Origin: Tindallia magadiensis
Lineage (GTDB): Bacteria > Bacillota > Clostridia > Peptostreptococcales > Tindalliaceae
Assembly (NCBI RefSeq): GCF_900113635.1
Contig: NZ_FOQA01000002.1
Location: 1-64,000 of the forward strand
DNA length: 64,000 bases
Direction: 5' to 3'
Within the stretch, counting starts at the first letter, position 1, and each line of letters opens with the position of its first letter. Both the position numbers and the translations under genes were made by a program. The notes beneath the pieces were generated by a model. The model made no database searches and was not told the DNA's origin. It saw nothing but the letters and a program-made list of their open reading frames with translations. Below, one piece after another: positions 50,887-59,186 of the stretch.

Positions 50887-51514
50887 TGATCTTGTGAATC
50901 AAGTGATTCGAGAACTGGAAAAAAAAGATAAATGCCTAGAAGTGGAAGCGTCAGGGAGGCATGTTCATTTAAGTAAAGAAGATGCCCAACAACTTTTCGG
51001 AAGGGATACCCTTACGCCGGAAAGAGAATTGTCGCAACCGGGACAGTTTTTATCAAAAGAAAAGGTAAACCTGATAGGACCTAAAGGAAGCTTTAAGGAT
51101 GTAGCCGTTCTGGGGCCCTTACGAGAAAAAACACAAGTAGAAGTATCCATGACCGATGCCAGGGCGTTAGGAATATCGCCGGTGCTTAAAGAATCGGGAG
51201 ATTTAACAAACTGTGCAGATCTTTGGATTCAATATAAAGACAAGATGATTGAAGCGAAATCATCAGCAATGGTAGCGAAAAGGCATATTCACATGACACC
51301 GGAGGATGCTAATCATTTACAGGTGAAGGATGGAGAAACAGTGGCTGTGCGAGTATATGGCCAGCGACCAATCACCTTTGAAGATGTGTTGGTACGGGTA
51401 AATCCTCGTTATCAGCTAAGAATGCATATAGATTATGATGAAGCCAATGCTGTAGGCTTGGGAAAAAACACTTATGGAAAGATTATATCAACAGGTGAAA
51501 TGGAAAAAGCCTGA
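50867..51514 (+). CDS. pduL: PduL-type phosphotransacylase (EutD function)
   Basis: A 215-residue PduL-family enzyme with two halves that each carry metal-binding histidines: ASGRHVHLSKEDA (about residues 30-42) and AKRHIHMTPEDANHL (about 142-156). LIGPKGSFKDVAVLGP and VRVNPRYQLRMHID are further family segments. It makes acetyl-phosphate and CoA from acetyl-CoA, recycling CoA inside the shell. The first 20 residues (MIDDLVNQVIRELEKK) form the usual encapsulation helix. GTG at 50867 follows AGGTG. It replaces the unrelated Pta-type EutD of Salmonella. Confidence 0.9.
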   Translation: MDKQMIDDLVNQVIRELEKKDKCLEVEASGRHVHLSKEDAQQLFGRDTLTPERELSQPGQFLSKEKVNLIGPKGSFKDVAVLGPLREKTQVEVSMTDARALGISPVLKESGDLTNCADLWIQYKDKMIEAKSSAMVAKRHIHMTPEDANHLQVKDGETVAVRVYGQRPITFEDVLVRVNPRYQLRMHIDYDEANAVGLGKNTYGKIISTGEMEKA

Positions 51515-51573
51515 TAAGGCTATGCTGAGTGATGGAGTGAGGTGGTTAGGTGACAAAGGAAAAGGGAAACAGC

Positions 51574-52149
51574 ATGGATGAGATTGTTCAGGAAGTACTC
51601 TATCGCCTGGGAAAAATTCAAAAGGCATTTGTGATCGAAGAAATGGAATATCCGCCAGAAATTTTGAAAAATGCCGGCTATCTTCAAGAGCTAAGGGATA
51701 TCGAAGCCTTGGAGAAAGGAATGACTTTATGGCTTCCCGGCTTGACCCGTTATCAGATGATGAGCATTGCTAACGGACTACCCAAGGACAGGGTAAGTAC
51801 CTGGTGTTTGGAAGCCTTGCTTAAAGGAGTTACCGTATGCCTTCGGCGTGAAGACCTGACCTTCTTTCCGGAAAATCATGAAGATTCACCTTTGCTTCGA
51901 AAACATACAGAGGCTTTGGAACTACTAACCGAGAGCGGATTGAAACTGGTGGAACATAACGCCTTTGAACCGGAAAAAGACCAGTCGGAATCCTTTCTTT
52001 ACTACCGAAAAAAATTACTGAACGAAAAAACAGCCCGCAACTGGAAGCAAAAAGCCGTCAAAGAAGTAATGATTGACCCCAAAACCATAGTGACACCTTT
52101 GGCAGCCGATGTTTTGCGGGAAGGTCAGATAAAGTGGTGCAAGGAGTGA
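51574..52149 (+). CDS. eut-operon-associated protein of unknown function
   Basis: A 191-residue protein found in Firmicute eut operons; I recognise the family (I believe TIGR02536) but no activity. An amphipathic N-terminal helix (MDEIVQEVLYRLGKIQKAF) looks like an encapsulation signal. The rest is a compact alpha/beta domain with GMTLWLPGLTRYQMMSIANG (about residues 55-74) and KTIVTPLAADVLRE (about 170-183). A flavoprotein-like fold is possible. It starts 59 bp after the pduL gene, with AAGGG upstream, and eutN follows by 4 bp. Confidence 0.65.
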   Translation: MDEIVQEVLYRLGKIQKAFVIEEMEYPPEILKNAGYLQELRDIEALEKGMTLWLPGLTRYQMMSIANGLPKDRVSTWCLEALLKGVTVCLRREDLTFFPENHEDSPLLRKHTEALELLTESGLKLVEHNAFEPEKDQSESFLYYRKKLLNEKTARNWKQKAVKEVMIDPKTIVTPLAADVLREGQIKWCKE

Positions 52150-52153
52150 CAGC

Positions 52154-52435
52154 ATGATTATTGGAAAGGTCATAGGAAATGTATGGGCAACAAAAAAGGA
52201 AACATCCTTAAATGGATTAAAATTATTGGTTGTGCAAGTTGCTGAAAATCAAATCGATAAAAAGAAATCTCGGCGAATGGTTGCCGCCGATGCGGTAGGA
52301 GCCGGGATAGGAGATGATGTCCTGGTGGTATCAGGCAGTTCTGCCAGGAGAGCTATAGAAGGTGACGGCAAAGCCGTTGACGCAACCATTGTTGGCATTA
52401 TTGATGCATGTGAAATAGTAGAAGAATGTTCGTGA
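52154..52435 (+). CDS. eutN: microcompartment vertex protein EutN
   Basis: A 93-residue EutN/CcmL-type protein (MIIGKVIGNVWATKKETSLNG, cut here, then KLLVVQ, DAVGAGIGDDVLVVSGSSAR and VDATIVGIID). These form pentamers that close the twelve vertices of the shell. AAGGAG lies upstream, and the end overlaps the open frame of the pduS-like gene. Confidence 0.94.
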   Translation: MIIGKVIGNVWATKKETSLNGLKLLVVQVAENQIDKKKSRRMVAADAVGAGIGDDVLVVSGSSARRAIEGDGKAVDATIVGIIDACEIVEECS

Positions 52436-52449
52436 AAGAGGCGGTTCCG

Positions 52450-53772
52450 ATGACGTTTTTAGAAGGAATCAAAAAGGCTGGGGTGGTAGGTGCCGGTGGT
52501 GCTGGATTTCCAACCCATATCAAATTAGATACCCAGGCAAAAACCCTGATCATTAATGGGATTGAATGCGAACCCTTATTAAAGACTGACAAGTTTTTAA
52601 TAAGACGGTTTTCGGAAGCACTTATCCAAGGAGCTTTGATCATAGGAGAACATCTAAAGGCACAGGAGATTGTAATTGCGATTAAAGAAAAAAACAAAAC
52701 AGAGATTGAACAGCTTCAACGCTGTCTAAAACCAGGAGAGACTTCTCTTAAAATACATCCTGTAGCTGATTTTTATCCAGCTGGAGATGAGCAAATGCTG
52801 GTTCGAGAAGTGATGGCAGAGACGGTAGCACCAGGAAAGATTCCTCTTTCAAAAGGGGTTGTCATAACCAATGTAGCGACCGTACTGGATATTGTTCATC
52901 AGCAGCCGGTAACACATCGGATCATGACCATAGGCGGCGAAGTAAACCAGCCCTGCCTGATCAAAGTTCCTATTGGAACAGATCTGCAGTCCTGTATTGA
53001 AGCGGCTGGTGGGCCTAAGATCTCTGATTATCATGCTTTAACCGGAGGCCCTATGATGGGACAACTTTGCCCAAGGTCTGAGCTGAGCAGTACCTATGTG
53101 ACGAAAACCATGGGAGGCCTTATTCTGCTTCCCAGTCATCATCCGATTATCCAGCATCATCATCTAAGCATTTCTCATTGCCTGAAACGGGCGGCAAGTG
53201 TGTGTATACAGTGTCGCATGTGTACTGATTTATGCCCCCGATACTTAAACGGACATCCATTGCATCCACACCTTGTGATGCGGTCCGTCGCCTTTGGAAA
53301 GATAACCATGGAAAGCAGTAAATCCGCTCTTTTATGTTGTGCTTGTGGGGTATGCGAACATTTTGCCTGCCCTATGGGGTTATCGCCCAAAATGATTAAT
53401 GAATCTGTAAAATCCACCCTGATGCAGGGGGGCGTTAAATGGGTTAACACAGAGGAAGATTTTCAGGAAGTTCATCCTCTGCGGTCTTACCGAAAAATTC
53501 CTACAGATAGGTTAATTCAACGGTTAGGTTTATCCATCTATGAAACAGACGTACCGGAAACCCTTCAAAGCCTCACGCCGGACAAGGTGGTAATTCCTTT
53601 AAAGCAACATATCGGTGTGCTTGCGAAGCCGGTGGTGGAAAATGGTGAAAGAGTAGTGGTTGGTCAGCTAATTGCATCTGTAGGGACAGACTTAGGATCG
53701 GAAATCCATAGCAGTCTTGATGGAACCGTAAAAAAAGTAGAGAAAGATTATATTATGGTAGAGAGAAGTTGA
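52450..53772 (+). CDS. pduS: PduS-like cobalamin reductase / RnfC-like iron-sulfur flavoprotein
   Basis: A 440-residue protein. It has a RnfC/Nqo1-like FMN region (VVGAGGAGFPTHIKLD, about residues 11-26, and ADFYPAGDEQMLV, about 104), an SLBB domain (about 165-220) and two [4Fe-4S] motifs (CIQCRMCTDLCPRYLNGHP, about 254-272, and CCACGVCEHFACPMG near 297-311). It ends with a biotinyl-like barrel (GERVVVGQLIASVG). PduS reduces cob(II)alamin with NADH or moves electrons through a shell protein. Here it may serve EutT. The ATG at 52450 follows AGAGGCGG. Confidence 0.9.
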   Translation: MTFLEGIKKAGVVGAGGAGFPTHIKLDTQAKTLIINGIECEPLLKTDKFLIRRFSEALIQGALIIGEHLKAQEIVIAIKEKNKTEIEQLQRCLKPGETSLKIHPVADFYPAGDEQMLVREVMAETVAPGKIPLSKGVVITNVATVLDIVHQQPVTHRIMTIGGEVNQPCLIKVPIGTDLQSCIEAAGGPKISDYHALTGGPMMGQLCPRSELSSTYVTKTMGGLILLPSHHPIIQHHHLSISHCLKRAASVCIQCRMCTDLCPRYLNGHPLHPHLVMRSVAFGKITMESSKSALLCCACGVCEHFACPMGLSPKMINESVKSTLMQGGVKWVNTEEDFQEVHPLRSYRKIPTDRLIQRLGLSIYETDVPETLQSLTPDKVVIPLKQHIGVLAKPVVENGERVVVGQLIASVGTDLGSEIHSSLDGTVKKVEKDYIMVERS

Positions 53773-54332
53773 TGCATACGATGATGATTCGAACCTTAGG
53801 TGTGATAGAACTTAATAGTATTGCCAAGGGCTATTTAGTTACGGATACAATGCTGAAAGCCGGCAATGTTGATCTGGTGAAAGCACATTCTATTTGTCCC
53901 GGGAAATACCTTATTTTAATCAGCGGAGATGTAGGAAGTGTGAAAGCAGCTATGAGTGCTGGTTTGGAAATAGGTGCCGGATGGGTGGTAGATCATTTAA
54001 CGATTGCCAATATTCATCCTGGAATTATTCCGGCCATTACTGGTACCGGTCAGATGGAAATGGGCGAATCTCTGGGTGTTTTAGAATTTTTCGGAGTTGT
54101 TAGTGGGATTGCCGCCGCTGATCAAGCAGCGAAAGCAGCTCAGGTAGAGCTGATTGAATTAAGGCTTGGTTTCGCGGTAGGTGGAAAATCATTTGTAACG
54201 CTAACGGGCGATATCAGTGCTGTAACAGCAGCTGTTGAAGTGGGAGCTGATGCCGCTGAGACAGCAGGTCTTCTGGTAAACCAAGTGATTATCCCGCGTC
54301 CTCATCAAGGTGTGTTGGATTCTTTGGTGTAG
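53772..54332 (+). CDS. pduT: PduT-like Fe-S shell protein (tandem BMC)
   Basis: A shell protein of about 186 residues with two BMC domains, and SICPGKYLILISGD near residue 40. The Cys in that motif corresponds to the PduT Cys that binds a [4Fe-4S] cluster in the trimer pore. The second domain has GIAAADQAAKAAQVELIELR and GGKSFVTLTGDISAV. It starts in the stop of the pduS-like gene (TGATG) and is expected to work with it, passing electrons across the shell. It is an unusual companion of an ethanolamine locus. Confidence 0.9.
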   Translation: MHTMMIRTLGVIELNSIAKGYLVTDTMLKAGNVDLVKAHSICPGKYLILISGDVGSVKAAMSAGLEIGAGWVVDHLTIANIHPGIIPAITGTGQMEMGESLGVLEFFGVVSGIAAADQAAKAAQVELIELRLGFAVGGKSFVTLTGDISAVTAAVEVGADAAETAGLLVNQVIIPRPHQGVLDSLV

Positions 54333-54356
54333 GGAGAAGAAAAAGGAGGAAGTCGA

Positions 54357-54650
54357 ATGGCAAAAAAGCTGATTACCATTCATAATATTCATTCGTATTT
54401 AGAACCGGAAAGCAAAAGTTTTATGATGGACAAAGAGATGCTTCTCACCTCCGGTGCGAAAGATTACCTGCGTCAAAAGGGATATACCATTGATCTGAAA
54501 CAACAGATCTCTTCAACAAAAAAAGAGGCAGCGAAGGATTGCTTAACAGAGCAAGTCAAGAAACTGGTGATTCAAGATTTTCAGATAAAAGATCCACAGT
54601 TACAACGACAAGTAATCAAGGCTGTGATGGAAAAAATCCACAGCCAATAA
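54357..54650 (+). CDS. small protein resembling the EutT N-terminus
   Basis: A 97-residue protein. MLLTSGAKDYLRQKGY (about residues 28-43) lines up with KLTPSAKEYLREQKRY of EutT in this same locus, including the spacing to an upstream hydrophobic patch. No adenosyltransferase part is present. The C-terminal helix (KAVMEKIHSQ) looks like an encapsulation tail. It may be a regulatory or docking domain released from EutT. The AAGGAGG site is strong and the gene is 24 bp after the pduT-like gene. The relation was found by eye and needs alignment. Confidence 0.6.
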   Translation: MAKKLITIHNIHSYLEPESKSFMMDKEMLLTSGAKDYLRQKGYTIDLKQQISSTKKEAAKDCLTEQVKKLVIQDFQIKDPQLQRQVIKAVMEKIHSQ

Positions 54651-54680
54651 AAATTAAAAAAGACTGAGGGAGGCGGAAAA

Positions 54681-55775
54681 ATGAGTATTAACGATATTAT
54701 TTTGTATATTATGGTAGGGTTTATGGTGTTAGGAGCCATTGACCGAATTATTGGCAACAAATTTGGCTTAGGCGAGAAGTTTGAAGAAGGTATCATGGCG
54801 ATGGGTGCGTTAGCGGTGGCTATGGTCGGAGTTATTTCCATGGCGCCTGTACTGGCAAGATGGTTATCGCCGGTAGTGGTACCTCTATACACGGCACTAG
54901 GAGCCGATCCGGCAATGTTTGCCACGACATTATTGGCAAATGATATGGGTGGATATCCCTTAGCCATGAGTTTAGCTTTGACACCGGAAGCAGGCCAGTT
55001 TGCAGGGATTATATTAGGGGCTATGCTAGGCCCAACCATTGTTTTTACCATTCCTGTAGCCTTAGGAATTATTTCAAAAGATGATCATAAAGCCTTAGCA
55101 AAAGGCGTGTTAGCAGGACTTATCACGATTCCAATAGGTTGTTTTGCAGGAGGCGTAGCAGCAGGCTTCCCTCTTGCGATGATTATGGCAAACTTAGTAC
55201 CCATTATTATTGTTTCCGGACTATTAGCCGTAGGATTAGCCATTATTCCTCAAAAAATGATTAATGGATTTGTTATTTTTGGAAAAGGTGTGGTAATTGT
55301 CATTACCATTGGTTTGGCAGCCATCATTATCGAAACCCTGACAGGCATTGTAGTGATTCAGGGGATGGATCCAATTTCCGAAGGATTTGCTGTTGTAGGT
55401 GAAATTGCTATTGTATTAGCCGGAGCATTTCCAATGGTTCATGTGATCACAAAGGTACTGAATCGACCACTGATGCGGATGGGAAAAATGTTAGGAATGA
55501 ACGATGCAGCGGCGGCAGGAATGGTTGCTACCCTTGCAAATAACATCCCTATGTTTGGCTTGATGAAAGATATGGACGAAAGAGGTAAAGTAATCAACGT
55601 TGCTTTTGCCGTTAGTGCTTCCTTTATTTTAGGAGATCACCTAGGGTATACCGCCGGCGTTGAAAGAGAAATGATTTTTTCAATGATTGTCGGGAAATTT
55701 GTTGGTGGAGTGACCGCTGTTATGGTAGCTATCTTTTTCCTGAAACTAATGGAGAAAAAAGAGGCAAAAGCATAA
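54681..55775 (+). CDS. eutH: ethanolamine permease EutH
   Basis: A 364-residue membrane protein with about ten helices and EutH-specific stretches (IDRIIGNKFGLGEKFEEGIMAMG cut at its Gly, about residues 20-42; LLANDMGGYPLAMSLALTPE, about 88-107; LGDHLGYTAGVEREM near the end). It carries ethanolamine into the cell at low concentration or low pH. It starts 30 bp after the small EutT-like gene, with GGGAGGCGG upstream. Confidence 0.94.
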   Translation: MSINDIILYIMVGFMVLGAIDRIIGNKFGLGEKFEEGIMAMGALAVAMVGVISMAPVLARWLSPVVVPLYTALGADPAMFATTLLANDMGGYPLAMSLALTPEAGQFAGIILGAMLGPTIVFTIPVALGIISKDDHKALAKGVLAGLITIPIGCFAGGVAAGFPLAMIMANLVPIIIVSGLLAVGLAIIPQKMINGFVIFGKGVVIVITIGLAAIIIETLTGIVVIQGMDPISEGFAVVGEIAIVLAGAFPMVHVITKVLNRPLMRMGKMLGMNDAAAAGMVATLANNIPMFGLMKDMDERGKVINVAFAVSASFILGDHLGYTAGVEREMIFSMIVGKFVGGVTAVMVAIFFLKLMEKKEAKA

Positions 55776-55793
55776 CAGGGAAAGGAGATCAAT

Positions 55794-56246
55794 ATGCAGG
55801 AAATATCAACGCAAGTGATTGAAGAAATTGTCCGAAAAGTCATCGAAGAGCAAATGGGAAAGGCAGCTCAAGATCATAATCGGCAGGTGGATCCAAGCGG
55901 TATTATCAGTATTCAGGCAAAAAAAGTACAACCGGCTCCTTTTGATACAGGAAAACCTGGGGATCAGGTTGGTATTACGGATATTCTTTCTCTGGAAGAA
56001 AGTCCGCGGTTAGGGGCAGGAATTATGGAACTGAAGGATACAAGCTTTGAATGGCTGCTGACCTATGATGAAGTGACTTATATTATTGAAGGTACTTTAG
56101 AAATTTTGATTGAAGGTCGAAAGGTAGTAGGTAATGTAGGTGATGTGATTTTTATTCCGAAAGGCAGCAAGATACACTTTTCCACTCCTCACCACACACG
56201 GTTTTTATATGTAGCCTATCCGGCAAACTGGTCAGAAAACGCTTAA
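55794..56246 (+). CDS. eutQ: ethanolamine utilisation protein EutQ
   Basis: A 150-residue cupin protein: an N-terminal helix with an encapsulation-like look (IEEIVRKVIEEQMGK) and a cupin barrel (about residues 60-145; YIIEGTLEILIEGRKVVGNVGD split at its turn, and GSKIHFSTPHHTRFLY). Salmonella EutQ was reported to have acetate kinase activity and to be needed in anaerobic ethanolamine growth. It lies 18 bp after eutH and before eutG. Confidence 0.9.
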   Translation: MQEISTQVIEEIVRKVIEEQMGKAAQDHNRQVDPSGIISIQAKKVQPAPFDTGKPGDQVGITDILSLEESPRLGAGIMELKDTSFEWLLTYDEVTYIIEGTLEILIEGRKVVGNVGDVIFIPKGSKIHFSTPHHTRFLYVAYPANWSENA

Positions 56247-56263
56247 ACAGGAGATGAAACAGC

Positions 56264-57430
56264 ATGAAAGCTTTTGGAATGAAAACAGAAATAGTGTCTG
56301 GAATTAATGCACTGGCTCATGTGAAAACAATGCCATCAAAAAAAGTGTTTCTGGTAACGGATGAGACAATGGTTTCTATAGGAGTGGCCAGGCAATTGGA
56401 AGATCACTTGAAGTCCGCTGGTACTCCTTATTATCTCTTCCAGGAGGTGGAAGCCAATCCTAAGGTAGAAACGGTAAAAAAAGGCTTGAAACTGATGGTT
56501 GAAAACAGAGTAGATACGTTGATCGCTTTAGGTGGTGGATCGGTTATTGATGCGGCAAAAGCCATGATGTACTTTTGTATCAAATCAAAAGAAATGCTGG
56601 TGGATAAAGACGCCATTCATAAGCCTCGATTCATTGCCATTCCCACTACGAGTGGAACAGGTTCGGAAGTTACTTCCTTTTCGGTTATTACAGATGAGGA
56701 AACTCAGACAAAAGTAGCTTTAACAGATCCGTTGATGCTGCCAGATATAGCGATCTTGGATGCCACCCTGACCCTTAGTGTTCCACCGGCCGTAACAGCC
56801 GACACTGGAATGGATGTGATCACCCACGCCTTAGAAGCTTATATGGCAAAAAGAGCCAGCGAGTTCTCGCAGGTATATGCGGAAAAATCCCTTCTTGTAG
56901 CTTTTGACTACTTAGTGAAGGCATATCAGGATGGAAGCGACAGGGAAGCCCGGCAAAAAATGCATGAAGCTTCTTGCATGGCTGGTCTGGCGTTTACGAA
57001 TGCTGGACTGGGAATTAATCACAGCCTGGCTCATGCCATTGGCGGCAGGTTTAAAATTAGCCATGGACGGGCCAATGCCATTCTGTTACCTCATATCATT
57101 GCCTATAATGCCGGTTTGACAGATAAAGAACTGACAGCGGAAGGGGAAGCCTACGGAAAATTGGCGACTCAATTAGGAATACCGGATATCGATGCAAAAA
57201 ATAAAGTAAAAGCATTAGTTAGAATTGTCGAGAGGTATCGGAAGGAATTGAAAATAGAGGATTCTTTCCGCAGTTATGGAATCGATGAAAATGAATATAA
57301 AAGAGCCGTGGAATCAATGGCGGCGATAGCGCTAAAAGATGTTTGCACCAACGATAATCCAAGGGAAGTGACACAGAAGGAGCTGGAAATTTTGTTGCTC
57401 CAAAGTTACTCAGGAGAACTAGAAATATAA
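56264..57430 (+). CDS. eutG: iron-containing alcohol dehydrogenase EutG
   Basis: A 388-residue iron-dependent alcohol dehydrogenase. Its NAD-binding motif is GGGSVIDAAKAM (about residues 95-106). TSGTGSEVTSF and TADTGMDVITHALEAYM supply the metal ligands, with HSLAHAIGG and HGRANAILLPH (about 255-280). It reduces acetaldehyde to ethanol, recycling NADH within the compartment. It is the last gene of the eut locus; a strong terminator follows. Confidence 0.93.
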   Translation: MKAFGMKTEIVSGINALAHVKTMPSKKVFLVTDETMVSIGVARQLEDHLKSAGTPYYLFQEVEANPKVETVKKGLKLMVENRVDTLIALGGGSVIDAAKAMMYFCIKSKEMLVDKDAIHKPRFIAIPTTSGTGSEVTSFSVITDEETQTKVALTDPLMLPDIAILDATLTLSVPPAVTADTGMDVITHALEAYMAKRASEFSQVYAEKSLLVAFDYLVKAYQDGSDREARQKMHEASCMAGLAFTNAGLGINHSLAHAIGGRFKISHGRANAILLPHIIAYNAGLTDKELTAEGEAYGKLATQLGIPDIDAKNKVKALVRIVERYRKELKIEDSFRSYGIDENEYKRAVESMAAIALKDVCTNDNPREVTQKELEILLLQSYSGELEI

Positions 57431-57472
57431 AAACAGTTAAAACTATCCTGGTGATAGTTTTAACTGTTTTTT
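57430..57472 (+). terminator. terminator of the eut operon
   Basis: AAAACAGTTAAAACTATC pairs perfectly over 18 bp with GATAGTTTTAACTGTTTT around a 5-base loop, with more Ts after. It starts at the stop of eutG. Confidence 0.92.
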
Positions 57473-57561
57473 GGTGGAAAAACAATGAATATGATATAAT
57501 TTTAGATGAAAGCGTAAAGCTGAAATAATGATCAAAGATCGATTAAACAGGAGGGAATGGA

Positions 57562-58116
57562 ATGGCAGATTTTTTTAAGAAACTAAGAAAAGAAATGGAT
57601 GAGGGCGTAACCATCGCCAGTGTAAAGTCAAAAAACTTGATAGAAACAACAAAAATACGGAATCGAATTTCAAGCTTGCAAGGACAAAAGGAATCCCGGT
57701 TAAACGAACTAGGCGTTCAATATTACCGAGGCTGGTCAATGGAAGAAATTCAGACGGAAGATGTTCAAAACCGACTGCAAACCATCTGTGAAAACATTAA
57801 GGCCATTGATCAGGAAATTCAATTGAAAGAAGAAGAGATCGAAAAGATACATAAAGAAGAGCAGGACTTAATGAATCGAAAAAAACCTCAATTATGTAAA
57901 TGTGGACAAAACATTAATCCAGAAGCTCTCTTTTGTAATCATTGTGGCGCTAAGGTGGAGGAAGTCTTAAAAAAGAATGGGGCCGGAGAAGAAAGTAAGA
58001 GCGAACTTGCTGAATGCAGTTGCGGCAAAACGATTAGAGAAGGAACTAAGTTTTGTGGTGGTTGTGGAAACAATGTAGAGCATCTTTTTAACTCTTCCGA
58101 TCAAAAGGAGGATTAA
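57562..58116 (+). CDS. coiled-coil protein with two zinc ribbons
   Basis: A 184-residue protein. A coiled coil covers about residues 25-112, followed by two zinc-ribbon-like motifs (CKCGQNINPEALFCNHCGA near 113-131 and CSCGKTIREGTKFCGGCG near 152-169). No family is recognised. It overlaps nothing but sits 1 bp before the next gene, which also ends in a zinc ribbon, so the two may act together. Cytosolic. ACAGGAGGGAATGG precedes the ATG. Confidence 0.7.
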   Translation: MADFFKKLRKEMDEGVTIASVKSKNLIETTKIRNRISSLQGQKESRLNELGVQYYRGWSMEEIQTEDVQNRLQTICENIKAIDQEIQLKEEEIEKIHKEEQDLMNRKKPQLCKCGQNINPEALFCNHCGAKVEEVLKKNGAGEESKSELAECSCGKTIREGTKFCGGCGNNVEHLFNSSDQKED

Positions 58117-58117
58117 A

Positions 58118-58681
58118 ATGAATCAGTATAAAAAGATCTCTCCATCCTTATTGGGTCTTGTGTTGATTTGTTTTTTACTGCCCTTTATCACTGTCTCTTG
58201 TGAAGGCGAAACCATTGCCCGCCTATCAGGCGTTGAATTAATGACTGGATCTCAGGTAGGAACTGGATTTGCAGCGGAAAGAGTAGAATCTAGTCCGGAA
58301 ATAGTAGTAACAGCGATCCTGGTAGTGGCAGGTTTAATAACGGCGATTTTAAAAAAATACCTATTTGCTGGGATTGCTAGCGGCATAGGCGTCATTTCAT
58401 TACTAATGTTTCGGTCTCGTGTCAATGAAAGTGCCATGCAATTTTATCCAGCCATTGTAAGGCTGAGAATTGGATATTGGCTTGCTTTGTTGCTGTTAAT
58501 AGGAGCTGCTGGTGTTTACTTGTATTATCATTTTACAGACAAAAATCAAAGCAGGAAGATTGATGAGAAGAAAGAAGTGAATCCTATCAATGCATCAAAG
58601 GTATTCTGCACTCAATGCGGAAGTCAGCAAGAAGCAACCGATATCTTCTGCACCAGTTGCGGAGCCAAAAGAGAAGCGTAA
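58118..58681 (+). CDS. membrane protein with C-terminal zinc ribbon
   Basis: A 187-residue protein with four hydrophobic segments (about residues 10-27, 65-80, 85-98 and 120-138) and a C-terminal zinc-ribbon motif (FCTQCGSQQEATDIFCTSCGA, about 164-184, cut before the second pair). The outside loop after helix 1 carries VSCEGETIARLSG. Function unknown. It is coupled to the previous gene. Confidence 0.7.
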   Translation: MNQYKKISPSLLGLVLICFLLPFITVSCEGETIARLSGVELMTGSQVGTGFAAERVESSPEIVVTAILVVAGLITAILKKYLFAGIASGIGVISLLMFRSRVNESAMQFYPAIVRLRIGYWLALLLLIGAAGVYLYYHFTDKNQSRKIDEKKEVNPINASKVFCTQCGSQQEATDIFCTSCGAKREA

Positions 58682-58722
58682 AAAAGCCCTGCCTTTGGAG
58701 TTATCCAATAGCAGGGCTTCTA
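58679..58722 (-). terminator. terminator of the split flavocytochrome operon
   Basis: AAGCCCTGC (58684) pairs with GCAGGGCTT (58711) around an 18-base loop. On the minus strand seven Ts follow; on the plus strand the tract is poor. It separates the convergent zinc-ribbon and FMN-binding genes. Confidence 0.75.
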
Positions 58723-58767
58723 TGTTGCTGCAATCAATACAGCTTAATAAATCGTTAACATATTGTA

Positions 58768-59148
58768 TTACTGAGCAAGTGCATCTTCCACAGCATCTAA
58801 AAGACCTTGGCTTGATCCGGTAGCTCCGGAAACCACGTCAATATCTTCTGTGCCTTGGTTTTCGATGATTTTGCCGATAACAGCATCAAAAGCACCGTCA
58901 GCAATACCTGGAGTGTCTGAAGACTCAATTACTTCGATGCTTTGAATCTCATCTTCCAGCATTTCAACTTCAACCGTGATCGTACCGGCATAACCTTCGC
59001 CAGAACCTGTTAAGGTATGAGGCTCTGCAGCAGGTGCTTCTTCTTCTGTGCTTGTATCCCCACAACCGGTTACGGTAAAAGCAAGAAGCAATGCAAACAA
59101 GATAGCCATACCTGTTTTGAATGATTTACTTTGAATCAATGACATCAT
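58768..59148 (-). CDS. FMN-binding-domain lipoprotein
   Basis: A 126-residue lipoprotein (lipobox VTGC, Cys29) consisting almost only of an FMN-binding domain. The flavin-attachment motif is VVSGATGSS near residue 109. It is the second gene of an operon with the FAD-domain lipoprotein 38 bp upstream, and together they correspond to the single fused proteins at 13171 and 22800. The FMN is expected to be linked by ApbE. AGGAGG is upstream. Confidence 0.9.
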   Translation of the reverse strand: MMSLIQSKSFKTGMAILFALLLAFTVTGCGDTSTEEEAPAAEPHTLTGSGEGYAGTITVEVEMLEDEIQSIEVIESSDTPGIADGAFDAVIGKIIENQGTEDIDVVSGATGSSQGLLDAVEDALAQ

Positions 59149-59186
59149 TTTCTTAGTACCTCCTAAAAATACCTACAGAATGATTT

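Noticed and set aside
58590..58823. Plus-strand frame after the zinc-ribbon membrane gene
   Set aside because: It runs through a terminator and into the FMN-binding gene on the other strand; no ribosome site.
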